NCBI GenBank assembly: GCA_021832085.1
Contig: JAKBLM010000013.1
Location: 19,408 to 83,407, forward strand
Origin: Acidobacteriota bacterium
Lineage (GTDB): Bacteria > Acidobacteriota > Terriglobia > Acidiferrales > UBA7541
DNA: 64,000 nt
Direction of reading: 5' to 3'
Each line of letters opens with the position of its first letter. Position 1 is the stretch's first letter. Made by a program: the position numbers and the translations under genes. Positions 24,811 through 33,562 of the stretch are shown one piece after another. The notes beneath the pieces were generated by a model, which did no database searches, was not told the origin of the DNA, and was given only the letters and a program-made list of their open reading frames with translations.

Positions 24811-24826
24811 TGGCAAGGGAAGTGCA
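24811..24826 (+). promoter_or_regulatory. Sigma-54 (-24/-12) promoter of the universal stress protein gene
   Basis: TGGCAAGGGAAGTGCA has the GG-N10-GC spacing and matches the consensus TGGCAC-N5-TTGCA at all but two positions. Transcription would start near 24837, leaving a ~22-nt leader with a GGAGGG site at 24847-24852 before the ATG at 24859. An NtrC-type activator is encoded at 19612-21069. Confidence 0.65.
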
Positions 24827-24858
24827 GCCCCCAAGACAGGAGTTTTGGAGGGAAGGCC

Positions 24859-25791
24859 ATGGCTAGTGAGCCGAAACCTCAGGTCGCGAATCCAGCGGAG
24901 GCGAAACCGGTGGAACTGCCCGGTCGCGTGGATTTCAACACGATTATTGTCGCAACGGACTTCTCCCCGGCTTCGGAACGCGCGTTGAGCTACGCCTTGG
25001 CTATCGCACATCGTTACGACTCTCACGTTTATGTGGTCCATGCGATTCGGCCCGACCTCTATACGCTTACGCCGCCGGAAGCCTCCGGCGGCATGGTCGA
25101 ATTGGTGCGCCAGGCCGCTGAGCAGGAAATGGCGAGTTTACTCGTTTCGGGTCGGCTGCGCGAAGTTCCTCATCAGGCGGTGGTGGAGGAAGGTGAGGTC
25201 TGGACCGTTCTGGCCGATTTGGCCAGCCGCCACGATGCCGACCTGATCGTACTGGGAACTCATGGGCGCACCGGATTTGAAAAGATGTTCCTGGGATCGG
25301 TGGCCGAGCGGGTTTTCCGGCTGGCCGAGAGGCCGGTGCTGACAGTGGGGCCGGAGGTGGCCAAGCAGGCCCCGGAAGAGGTTGAGCTGAAGCACATCAT
25401 TTACGCCACTGACTTCTCCCCCAATTCGCGTCGCGGGCTGCCTTACGCGCTTTCGCTGGCTCAGGAACACCAGGCGACCCTTTCCCTGTTCCACGTCGTG
25501 GAAAATAGCGAGGAGCTTTCACCGGAGACGGTCAGCCACCTGCGGCAATTCTTTACCGAACGCCTGCAGGCGTTGCTGCCTCCCGGCGCCGATCTTTGGT
25601 GTTATCCGGAATTTGTCGTGAGTTTCGGTAATCCCGTCGAGCGCATCCTGGAAGTTGTGGAGTCCTCTGGGGCCGACCTGTTGGTGCTCGGCATCCGCGG
25701 CGGGGGAACCGCGGTCGGCCACATGCCCCCTGCCAATGCCTACCGAATCGTCTGCCAGGCGGCGTGCCCTGTGCTGACCGTACGAGGTTAG
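24859..25791 (+). CDS. Tandem-domain universal stress protein (UspA family)
   Basis: A 310-residue protein of two Usp domains (~25-150 and ~165-310), each starting with an IIVATDFSPASERAL-like strand. Domain 1 keeps the ATP-binding motif G-2X-G-9X-G-S (GTHG...LGS). In domain 2 the first half is present (GIRG) but the final GS is replaced by PA, so only the first domain is likely to bind ATP. Usp proteins help survival under starvation, redox or other stresses. The gene stands alone behind a sigma-54-type promoter and is followed by a terminator. Confidence 0.92.
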   Translation: MASEPKPQVANPAEAKPVELPGRVDFNTIIVATDFSPASERALSYALAIAHRYDSHVYVVHAIRPDLYTLTPPEASGGMVELVRQAAEQEMASLLVSGRLREVPHQAVVEEGEVWTVLADLASRHDADLIVLGTHGRTGFEKMFLGSVAERVFRLAERPVLTVGPEVAKQAPEEVELKHIIYATDFSPNSRRGLPYALSLAQEHQATLSLFHVVENSEELSPETVSHLRQFFTERLQALLPPGADLWCYPEFVVSFGNPVERILEVVESSGADLLVLGIRGGGTAVGHMPPANAYRIVCQAACPVLTVRG

Positions 25792-25841
25792 TTGGTGCCT
25801 TCCGGCTGGCTTTGGGTGAGCCAGTGGCGGAAAAGAAAGCG

Positions 25842-25880
25842 GGCCCGGAGGGTTCTAGAGGCTCTCCGGGCCTTTCCTTT
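25842..25880 (+). terminator. Intrinsic terminator of the stress protein gene
   Basis: A perfect 9-bp GC stem (25842-25850 with 25864-25872) with a 13-nt loop, followed by TTTCCTTTT. It begins about 50 bp past the stop codon. Confidence 0.8.
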
Positions 25881-26138
25881 TGCCTGGCTGATTCTGAATC
25901 GTCTACCGGAAAGCCGCTCTGTTCCGATTGCTGGAATCGGGCTCCCTTTTGCCGCGCACCCGCTCCTGAAAATCAGGTAATCCCGCTCGCCCGTGGGCAA
26001 TTCGGCGAGCGTGGAAGCCCCTGTCCTGAATTTTCCCAGCTTTCTTTCTGATAGTGTTTTGCGGTGAGCGCTTGACCCGGAGAGGCCGTGGCGGCGAAAC
26101 TCGCCTGGAAGCGGGGACTGCCCCAACGAAAGGCTTTC
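25881..26138. promoter_or_regulatory. Intergenic region upstream of the aminopeptidase-accBC operon
   Basis: About 260 bp after the terminator. It should hold the promoter of the genes that follow. An alternative GTG start for the aminopeptidase lies at 26088 with its own GGAGAGG site. Confidence 0.4.
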
Positions 26139-27233
26139 ATGACTTTTTCTCCACACCGCACGCGGCTCGGTCGGCTTCGTGATCGAATGGAGCAGACCGG
26201 TGTCGAAGCCATTCTGATCACTCACATCCCCAACGTTTTCTATCTCAGTGGATTCAGCGGCGACGCGGGCGCACTGCTGGTGGAGATGAATCGCGCGACG
26301 CTCTTGACTGATTCCCGTTTCACCGTCCAGGCCAGTGAGGAGCTGGCCCCGGCGCTGATTGGACTGAAGATCGTCAAGGGCTCGCTTGCCTCGGCTGCCG
26401 GAGCCGAACTGGTTCGCCGGCACGTGCGCGGGCGGGCGGCTTTCGAAGGGGCGAGGGTTTCGGTACTCGACGCGGCGGACTTGCGGAAGGCTTCGCAGGA
26501 CCGTGTCCGGTGGCGGCCAGTGACCGGCTGGGTCGAGCGGTTGCGGACGGTGAAAGAGGCAGGCGAGGTCGAGCGGATCCGCGACGCGGCGCGGTTGGCG
26601 AGCGAGGTGATCGTCGAGGTGCTGCCGCTGGTGAAGCCGGGCGTAAAGGAATGCGATCTGGCTGCGGAAATCGAGTTCCGCATGCGGCGGCGGGGTGCCA
26701 GCGCTCCTGCCTTTGAAACGATCGTCGCCTCGGGCGCACGCGGTGCGCTGCCGCACGCGCGTGCCACCACCAAGGTATTCCGGGCGAATGAGTTGGTGGT
26801 CATCGATATGGGTGCTATACTCCGCCATTACTGTTCGGACCTGACTCGAACGGTATTCCTGGGCCGAGCCCCGACACGCATACGGCGGTGGTACCGAGCC
26901 GTGTCCGAGGCTCAGGAGGCCGCCGCCGAGGCCTTGCGGCCGGGCGCGCCGGCCGAAGCGGCCGATTTGGCGGCCCGACAAGTTTTGCGCGGTTATGGCC
27001 TCGAAAGGGCGTTCGTCCATAGCACCGGTCACGGGCTGGGACTCGAAGTGCACGAGGGGCCCCGGTTGGGCCGTGGCCAGTCGCAACCTCTGGACGCCTC
27101 GAGCGTAGTCACGATCGAGCCGGGCGTTTACATGGAAGGGGCTGGGGGCATTCGCCTTGAGGACGACCTGCTCGTTCTCCCTGGCGGCCCGGAAGTCCTG
27201 ACAAACGCCCCGCGCGAATTCCTGGAGTTGTGA
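26139..27233 (+). CDS. Xaa-Pro aminopeptidase (M24B family)
   Basis: A 364-residue peptidase. The N-terminal creatinase-like domain (IPNVFYLSGFSGDAG) is followed by a pita-bread catalytic domain with metal ligands in VIDMGAILRHYCSDLTRT, GHGLGLEVHEGP and VVTIEPGVY. It removes N-terminal residues before proline using two metal ions. The ATG at 26139 follows a GAAAGG site; the GTG at 26088 would add 17 residues and cannot be excluded. The next gene, accB, begins directly after the stop codon. An aminopeptidase upstream of accB-accC is a gene order known from several phyla. Confidence 0.9.
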   Translation: MTFSPHRTRLGRLRDRMEQTGVEAILITHIPNVFYLSGFSGDAGALLVEMNRATLLTDSRFTVQASEELAPALIGLKIVKGSLASAAGAELVRRHVRGRAAFEGARVSVLDAADLRKASQDRVRWRPVTGWVERLRTVKEAGEVERIRDAARLASEVIVEVLPLVKPGVKECDLAAEIEFRMRRRGASAPAFETIVASGARGALPHARATTKVFRANELVVIDMGAILRHYCSDLTRTVFLGRAPTRIRRWYRAVSEAQEAAAEALRPGAPAEAADLAARQVLRGYGLERAFVHSTGHGLGLEVHEGPRLGRGQSQPLDASSVVTIEPGVYMEGAGGIRLEDDLLVLPGGPEVLTNAPREFLEL

Positions 27234-27767
27234 ATGGCCGGAAAGAAAAAAACGACGACTCCCACTTCCGCTTCCTCCGCCTCGAAGCTCGACTGGCCGG
27301 AAGTCGAGCGGGTGCTGAAATTGATGGACCGGCATGAGCTGGAGGAATTCGAATATTCCACCGGCGGGTTCCACGTTCGATTGAAGAAAGTGTCGGTCGA
27401 CCAGGCGCCGGCCACACCGTCCCCGGCGGCGGTTCCCGCCGCAGCTCCGGCTCAAGCTACCGTGGCGCCGGCTGAACCGGCTCCGGCAGCCGCCGAGAGC
27501 GGCGAAAAGGTGCATATCGTCAAGTCTCCGATAGTCGGCACGTACTACGCCGCCCCCAGTCCCGGCGCACCCAGCTTCGTCAAGGTTGGCGACCATGTCC
27601 AAACGGGGCAGGTGCTTTGCATTATCGAGGCAATGAAGCTGATGAACGAGATCGAATCGGACGTTGCCGGGGAAATCACGCGTGTTTTTGTCGAGAACGG
27701 CCAGCCGGTCGAATACGGCGAGCCGCTCTATGCCATCCGGCCGAGCGGTTCGGATCGGTCGGCCTGA
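27234..27767 (+). CDS. accB: Biotin carboxyl carrier protein of acetyl-CoA carboxylase
   Basis: A 177-residue protein with an N-terminal domain, a Pro/Ala-rich flexible linker (~60-90) and a C-terminal biotinyl domain. The biotin-accepting lysine is K135 in EAMKLMNEI. It carries carboxybiotin between biotin carboxylase and carboxyltransferase in the first step of fatty acid synthesis. It abuts the aminopeptidase gene and lies 6 bp before accC. Confidence 0.96.
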   Translation: MAGKKKTTTPTSASSASKLDWPEVERVLKLMDRHELEEFEYSTGGFHVRLKKVSVDQAPATPSPAAVPAAAPAQATVAPAEPAPAAAESGEKVHIVKSPIVGTYYAAPSPGAPSFVKVGDHVQTGQVLCIIEAMKLMNEIESDVAGEITRVFVENGQPVEYGEPLYAIRPSGSDRSA

Positions 27768-27773
27768 AACGGG

Positions 27774-29123
27774 ATGTTCCGGAAAATTCTCATTGCCAAC
27801 CGCGGGGAGATCGCCCTGCGGATCATTCACGCCTCAAAGGAATTGGGTCTGCGCACCGTCGCGGTGTATTCGGAGGCGGACCGGCACGCGCTGCATGTTC
27901 GCTTTGCCGATGAGGCAGTCTGCATCGGCCCGCCGCGTTCCGCTGAGAGCTATTTGAACATCCCGGCCGTGATCAGCGCGGCCGAGATCACCAACGTCGA
28001 CGCGATTCATCCTGGCTACGGTTTCCTCTCCGAAAACGCGAATTTTGCCGAGGTCTGCGAGGCTTCCCACATTACCTTCATCGGCCCCTCTTCGGAAACC
28101 ATCCGGCTGATGGGGGAAAAGGACCGGGCGCGGCAGAAGATGGCTGAAGCTGGCCTTCCAATCATCCCCGGCTCGGAAGGGGTGGTGCCGGACGAAGACG
28201 CCGCGCAGCGGGTCGCTGCCGAGGTTGGCTACCCGCTTATGATCAAGGCGGCCGAAGGGGGCGGCGGGCGTGGCATGCGCGTGGTGCGGGAGCCCGGCGA
28301 ACTGCTGGGCGCTTTCCGGACCGCGCGCACTGAAAGCGAACAAGCGTTCGGCAGCCCCGACGTCTACATCGAGCGGCTGATCGAGCGGCCCCGGCACATC
28401 GAATTCCAGGTGCTGGGCGACCAGGCCGGCAACGTCATCCACCTGGGCGAGCGCGAATGCACCATCCAGCGGCGGCATCAGAAGCTGCTCGAGGAATCGG
28501 CCTCCCCGGTGCTGGAGCCGGAGACGCGGGAGCGCGTCGGCGCGGAAGTGGTTGAGGCGTTGCGCCGGATCCGCTACACCAATGCTGGCACGGTCGAGTT
28601 TCTTCTCGACCAGAACGGCCAGCTCTATTTCATCGAGATGAACACCCGGATACAGGTCGAGCACCCCGTCACTGAAATGCGTTCGGGCGTGGACCTGGTG
28701 AAGGCGCAATTGCTGGTCGCCGCGGGCGTGCCGCTACGGGATATCGTCGAAAAGGTCGAGTTCCGCGGCCACAGCATGGAATGCCGGATCAATGCGGAAG
28801 ACCCGGAAACCTTCCGGCCTTCGCCTGGCCGGATCACCGCCTTCCACGTTCCCAGCGGGCCAGGGGTCCGCGTCGATACGGCCGTTTATGCAGACGCGAC
28901 AATCCCTCCTTATTACGATTCGCTGGTGGCGAAGCTGATCGTGCATGGCAACGACCGTGCCGAGGCCATCGCGCGGATGCGCCGTGCGCTGGAAATGTTT
29001 GTGATCGAAGGGATCCGCACGACGATCCCGCTGCACCGGCGTATCCTGGCCGATCCCGACTTCGCCGCTGGGCGCTTCGATACCGGCTTCCTCGACCGGC
29101 TGGTGAAGCTGCCGGCGGAGTAG
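27774..29123 (+). CDS. accC: Biotin carboxylase subunit of acetyl-CoA carboxylase
   Basis: A 449-residue ATP-grasp enzyme of standard length. It opens with [17 protein letters not shown] and contains the glycine-rich ATP loop [10 protein letters not shown], the [16 protein letters not shown] segment (here [16 protein letters not shown]) and the active-site stretch [16 protein letters not shown]. It carboxylates the biotin on AccB using bicarbonate and ATP. The carboxyltransferase genes accA and accD are not in the window. Confidence 0.96.
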   Translation: MFRKILIANRGEIALRIIHASKELGLRTVAVYSEADRHALHVRFADEAVCIGPPRSAESYLNIPAVISAAEITNVDAIHPGYGFLSENANFAEVCEASHITFIGPSSETIRLMGEKDRARQKMAEAGLPIIPGSEGVVPDEDAAQRVAAEVGYPLMIKAAEGGGGRGMRVVREPGELLGAFRTARTESEQAFGSPDVYIERLIERPRHIEFQVLGDQAGNVIHLGERECTIQRRHQKLLEESASPVLEPETRERVGAEVVEALRRIRYTNAGTVEFLLDQNGQLYFIEMNTRIQVEHPVTEMRSGVDLVKAQLLVAAGVPLRDIVEKVEFRGHSMECRINAEDPETFRPSPGRITAFHVPSGPGVRVDTAVYADATIPPYYDSLVAKLIVHGNDRAEAIARMRRALEMFVIEGIRTTIPLHRRILADPDFAAGRFDTGFLDRLVKLPAE

Positions 29124-29129
29124 TTGCGG

Positions 29130-29771
29130 ATGCCGCTTGCCTTTCCTTCCTTCTACGTCATAATGGACGCCGTTTTGAGCGGTTCCTCAACGATCGCATT
29201 GGCAGAGCAGTTGGCTTCGGCCGGAGCCGAACTGATGCAATACCGCGACAAACAAGGGTCCTCGCGCCTGCTCTTTGAAACCAGCCAGATGCTGGTGCGC
29301 CGGCTTGAGCTCTTTCCGGTGCGTTTGATCGTCAATGATCGCCCCGATATCGCGGCGCTGGTGGGCGCCGGCGGAGTGCACATCGGCCAGGACGATCTGC
29401 CGGTAGCCGGAGCGCGGACGATCATTGGCAGCGAGCGCTGGGTAGGTTGCTCCACCCATACGCTGGAGCAGGTGCGCGAAGCCGGCCGCACGGCCGCCGA
29501 CTACATCGCCTTCGGCCCCATTTTCCCGACCACCACGAAAGCCGCCGCCGATCCGACGGTGGGCGTCGAAGGCTTGCGCCGGGCTCGGGAGCTGACACGG
29601 AAGCCGCTGGTGGCGATCGGGGGCATCACGCTCGAGCGCGCCGAGCAGGTTTGGCGCGCCGGCGCCGATTCGGTCGCGGTTGCGCGTGATGTGCTCGCGG
29701 CCCGCGACCCAGCCGCCCGTCTCCAGGAGTATCGGGAACTCGCCACGCACGTTTTCGGAAAGCAATCTTGA
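29130..29771 (+). CDS. thiE: Thiamine phosphate synthase
   Basis: A 213-residue TIM-barrel protein with QYRDK, the LIVNDR strand, GVHIGQDDLP, and GPIFPTTTK, all ThiE landmarks. It couples the pyrimidine diphosphate and thiazole phosphate precursors to make thiamine phosphate. The start is the ATG at 29130, six bases past the accC stop. It seems to belong to the same operon. No other thiamine genes are nearby. Confidence 0.9.
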   Translation: MPLAFPSFYVIMDAVLSGSSTIALAEQLASAGAELMQYRDKQGSSRLLFETSQMLVRRLELFPVRLIVNDRPDIAALVGAGGVHIGQDDLPVAGARTIIGSERWVGCSTHTLEQVREAGRTAADYIAFGPIFPTTTKAAADPTVGVEGLRRARELTRKPLVAIGGITLERAEQVWRAGADSVAVARDVLAARDPAARLQEYRELATHVFGKQS

Positions 29772-29878
29772 GGGACACCGGGGATCCTCGGTCGGCGGGG
29801 ACCACGGATGGAGGATGTTTCTGGTGAGCGCCGCCCGCAAACAAAGCCCCGGGCGGAAACCGGGAAGGAGGATGAGCG

Positions 29879-31420
29879 ATGGCCAGCAAGCTGCTGTCGA
29901 CCAAGCCGATCGATGAGTTGCTCAAGAGCGCCGAAGGGGAAAAGGGAGGTTTGCGGCGAGCACTCGGCCCGGTCAACCTGATTACGTTTGGCATCGGTGC
30001 CATCATTGGCGCCGGAATCTTCGTGCTCACCGGGCAGGCGGCGGCACTCTACGCCGGTCCGGCGATCGTGCTTTCGTTCATCCTGTGCGGCATTGGCAGC
30101 GGCTTTGCCGGCCTCTGCTACGCCGAGTTCGCGTCGCTGATCCCGATTGCCGGCTCGGCATACACCTATGCCTACGCTACGCTCGGCGAAATTTTCGCCT
30201 GGATCATTGGCTGGGCGCTGATTCTCGAATATTCGTTTGGCGCCGCGACGGTGGCTTCGGGATGGGCCGGTTACTTATCCAGCTTGCTGGCGGATTTCAA
30301 CATTCACATTCCGCCGCAGCTCGATGCGGTTCCCGGCACGAAACTGATCTTCTACCAGGGCACGTGGCAAAAAGCGAGCAACGTGCTGCCGGCAATCGAA
30401 AAGGCCGGAATCAATCCGGCGACGCTGCCCCACGCCACGGGGATTTTCAACCTCGTGGCGCTGCTGGTGATTCTGGTGATCACGGCGATCTTGGTGGTCG
30501 GCGTGAAGGAATCGGCGAACCTGAATTCCACGTTCGTGACGATCAAGATCTCCGTGCTGCTGGTCTTCATCGGGCTGGCCGCGATCTTTGTGATGCATCA
30601 TTCGCACATCGTCGACATGAACTGGCATCCCTTTCTTCCTCCCAATACGGGCAAATTCGGGCAGTATGGCTGGTCGGGAATCCTCCGCGGCGCGAGCGTG
30701 ATCTTTTTCGCCTACATCGGATTTGACGCCGTTTCCACGACGGCGCAGGAGGCACGCAATCCGCAGAAAGACATGCCAATCGGCATCATCGGATCATTGG
30801 TGATCAGCACGGTGTTCTATATCATCGTGGCCGGACTGTTGACCGCGGTCGTGCCCTATACCTCCCTGGACGTGGCCGACCCGGTTGCCGTGGGCGTGGC
30901 CGCGACCGGCGTGCGCTGGGGCAGCATTCTGGTGAACCTGGGCGCCGTGGCCGGGATTGGGAGCGTGATGCTGGTGATGTTGCTGGGCCAATCGCGGATC
31001 TTCTGGACGATGTCGCAGGACGGACTGCTGCCGGGATGGGCTGGGAAAGTGCATCACCGGTTCCGCACCCCCTATATCTCGTCGATTGTCGTGGGGATTC
31101 CAGTGGCTTTGGCGGCGGCGTTTCTGCCAATCAACGAACTGGCGGATCTGGTGAACATCGGGACGCTCTCGGCGTTTACGATCGTCTGCCTGGGTGTGTG
31201 GGTGCTGCGGCGCAAGCAGCCGGACCTCCATCGTCCGTTCAAGACACCGTGGGTGCCACTCGTGCCGATTCTGGGCGCCTGCATCTCCCTGGGATTGATG
31301 GCCGGTTTGCCTTCACTGACATGGATTGCCTTTCTGTCGTGGGGCACCTTCGGACTACTCATCTATTTCTTCTACAGCCGCCGTCACAGCCAGCTGAGGC
31401 AGCAGCAGACGGGCGATTAG
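29879..31420 (+). CDS. APC-family amino acid permease
   Basis: A 513-residue transporter with about 12-13 membrane helices. The first helix holds the substrate-site motif GAIIGAGIFVLTGQAA, and a conserved IFFAYIGFDAVSTTAQEARNP segment follows, typical of the cationic amino acid transporter (CAT) branch of the APC superfamily. Between helices 3 and 4 lies a ~60-residue external loop. The start has an AGGAGG site a few bases upstream. It probably imports amino acids by proton symport; the specificity is not known. Confidence 0.9.
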   Translation: MASKLLSTKPIDELLKSAEGEKGGLRRALGPVNLITFGIGAIIGAGIFVLTGQAAALYAGPAIVLSFILCGIGSGFAGLCYAEFASLIPIAGSAYTYAYATLGEIFAWIIGWALILEYSFGAATVASGWAGYLSSLLADFNIHIPPQLDAVPGTKLIFYQGTWQKASNVLPAIEKAGINPATLPHATGIFNLVALLVILVITAILVVGVKESANLNSTFVTIKISVLLVFIGLAAIFVMHHSHIVDMNWHPFLPPNTGKFGQYGWSGILRGASVIFFAYIGFDAVSTTAQEARNPQKDMPIGIIGSLVISTVFYIIVAGLLTAVVPYTSLDVADPVAVGVAATGVRWGSILVNLGAVAGIGSVMLVMLLGQSRIFWTMSQDGLLPGWAGKVHHRFRTPYISSIVVGIPVALAAAFLPINELADLVNIGTLSAFTIVCLGVWVLRRKQPDLHRPFKTPWVPLVPILGACISLGLMAGLPSLTWIAFLSWGTFGLLIYFFYSRRHSQLRQQQTGD

Positions 31421-31483
31421 AATCGAGGATTAGACGGGCCGGGTTCCGGTGCCCGCAACAGGCGCCGGGGATAGACTTGCCGA

Positions 31484-33490
31484 ATGGCGATGATGAGGCC
31501 AAGACTCCTCAGAGCGCTTTGGCGCCGCGCGTCTCTCTTGGACCGCATCGCTACGGCACTGATTGTTCTGTACGCTGTGGCGTTTGTAGCGGAAGCGCTC
31601 GGCTGGCGCCCGGGGCCGGGAGGGTTGTCGCTCGCCATCGGTTTCCTCTCGTTCCTCTTCTACATTTCCATCATTTTCCTGCTGTTTCGTTCGCGCGGCT
31701 GGATTGCCGACCGCCTGCTCTGGAAGCTCCGTAACCGGCTGATTCTGGCTTACATTTTCATTGCCGTTGTGCCGGTAGTGCTGCTGCTGGCGATGGGCGT
31801 GATCCTCAGCTATATGGCAAATATTGAAATCGCCGCCCACTTGCTCCATGACGACGTTCATACACGGATGCAAGAGGTTCATGCAGCGAGCCGCGAAGCG
31901 TTGGCGCTCGCCCAGGCCACCGGTGGCCCGCACCCGACCCTGAAAACCTTGGATCGTTCTCCGGTGATTCGTACCTTGCTCCAATCGGAACAGCATCGCC
32001 TGCCGGACCTCTCCATCGAGTTTTTGGCCGCTACGGCCGAGACCCGGAAACCGTCGTCGCCGACCGGCCCGGCGCAATTCGTCGAGCGAAATGGCAAGTT
32101 GTGGATCGAAGGCGCCTCGGTAGGCCAGTTGCCAGATTCGCGCTGGGTCGAAGCCCGCGCTCGGCTGCCGGTCACCTCCCGTCTGTTGGATGCGTTGTCG
32201 CCCGAGCTTGGGCCGCTGTCGCTGGGTGTTACCAGCGTATCTACCGGGAACTTCCAGCGAAACCAGAAAGGCGCCACGGGCGAGGCAAGGGGACTGGTTT
32301 CGACGCGGAACCGTGTGTTGCCGCCGCCGAAGAACTGGCTGGACTTTCGCATAGGGGGCGGAACCACCTTCAATCTGTTGTTATATCCCGGGCACGGGGC
32401 TAAGCCCGAATCGAAGATGCTGCTGGCGGCGTTTCAGGCGCGAGCGTCGAGCTTGAGCAAGCGGATCGAAGGATCGCTTGGTGAATTCCAATGGGTTTTC
32501 GTCGGGCTGCTGTTCGTGGTCGGGGGACTGTTCATTGTTCTCTGGTTGCTGGCTTTCATTGCGGGATTGGTGATGACGCGGACGATCACGCGCACCGTGG
32601 CAAAGCTCGACGAAGCGACGCACCACGTGAAAGCAGGCGATTTCTCGCACCGCATCTCGATTGAGCGCCGGGATCAATTGGGCGCTTTGGCTGAATCCTT
32701 CAACTCGATGACCAGCTCGATCGAGGAACTGCTCGAGGAGCAGCGGCAGCGGCAGCGGCTCGAAAACGAGCTGACGATCGCGCGCGAAGTGCAGACCCAG
32801 CTTTTCCCGCGGTCACTTCCGGCTATTCCCGGGCTGGAGTTGGGTGCCGAGTGCCGGGCAGCACGGGTGGTCAGCGGCGATTATTACGACTGCATCCAGC
32901 TTGATGGCCAACGAGTGGCAATCGCCCTCGCCGATATCAGTGGCAAGGGAATTTCGGCGGCCCTGCTGATGGCGAGCCTGAATGCGGCACTGCGGAGCAT
33001 GGTCGTTTCCGACGGGATGCGCGGCCTCGAACCGGCCAGGCTGGCCGAGCGGCTGAATCGCCATCTCTTGCTCAATACGTCCGACGACCGCTACGCCACT
33101 TTCTTCTTCGCCATCTACGACTCGGCCGCCCGCCGGCTCGACTACACCAACGCCGGCCATCTGCCGCCCTTTTTCATCAATGGCGACCGCGTGGAAAAAC
33201 TCGATCGCGGCGGACCGGTGATTGGCCTGCTGGAGGGTTGCAGCTACGAACAGGCCTCCGTCATGATCGAGCCCGGCAGCATGCTGGTGGCCTACAGTGA
33301 CGGCATGACCGAGCCGGAAGACGCATACGGTGAGGAATTCGGCCCCGAACGGCTGCAGGCCGAAATCCTTCGCCATCGCCACCTCTCGCTTGAGCGGCTT
33401 TGCAACGAGTTGATCGAGGCGGTCAAGAATTGGTGCGCCCCAGCCGAGCCGTTTGACGATCAGACAGTGCTGATCGCGCGAATGCAATAA
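31484..33490 (+). CDS. Membrane-bound SpoIIE/RsbU-type serine phosphatase with HAMP
   Basis: A 668-residue signalling protein. Two N-terminal helices (residues ~22-42 and 48-70) and a third around 85-110 precede a long extracytoplasmic region (~115-340). Another helix (~345-375), a HAMP domain and a short coiled coil rich in Arg, Gln and Glu follow. The C-terminal PP2C-like domain has the metal-binding aspartates in ALADISGKG and YSDGMTEPEDAYG. Such proteins dephosphorylate anti-anti-sigma factors in partner-switching pathways. No anti-sigma genes are adjacent. Confidence 0.9.
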   Translation: MAMMRPRLLRALWRRASLLDRIATALIVLYAVAFVAEALGWRPGPGGLSLAIGFLSFLFYISIIFLLFRSRGWIADRLLWKLRNRLILAYIFIAVVPVVLLLAMGVILSYMANIEIAAHLLHDDVHTRMQEVHAASREALALAQATGGPHPTLKTLDRSPVIRTLLQSEQHRLPDLSIEFLAATAETRKPSSPTGPAQFVERNGKLWIEGASVGQLPDSRWVEARARLPVTSRLLDALSPELGPLSLGVTSVSTGNFQRNQKGATGEARGLVSTRNRVLPPPKNWLDFRIGGGTTFNLLLYPGHGAKPESKMLLAAFQARASSLSKRIEGSLGEFQWVFVGLLFVVGGLFIVLWLLAFIAGLVMTRTITRTVAKLDEATHHVKAGDFSHRISIERRDQLGALAESFNSMTSSIEELLEEQRQRQRLENELTIAREVQTQLFPRSLPAIPGLELGAECRAARVVSGDYYDCIQLDGQRVAIALADISGKGISAALLMASLNAALRSMVVSDGMRGLEPARLAERLNRHLLLNTSDDRYATFFFAIYDSAARRLDYTNAGHLPPFFINGDRVEKLDRGGPVIGLLEGCSYEQASVMIEPGSMLVAYSDGMTEPEDAYGEEFGPERLQAEILRHRHLSLERLCNELIEAVKNWCAPAEPFDDQTVLIARMQ

Positions 33491-33562
33491 CCAGGGGACA
33501 GTCCCGCAGGCCAGCGCACGTCCCCGCTTACGTTTCCCGGCTCATTCGTTATACTGACCCCC

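Noticed and set aside
25788..27830. A 680-codon open frame antisense to the aminopeptidase and accB
   Set aside because: Shadow of strongly supported genes on the other strand.
33494..33535. Palindrome GGGGAC...GTCCCC between the phosphatase and nnrDE
   Set aside because: Short and without a T-run; it could be chance in GC-rich DNA and no second copy was noticed.
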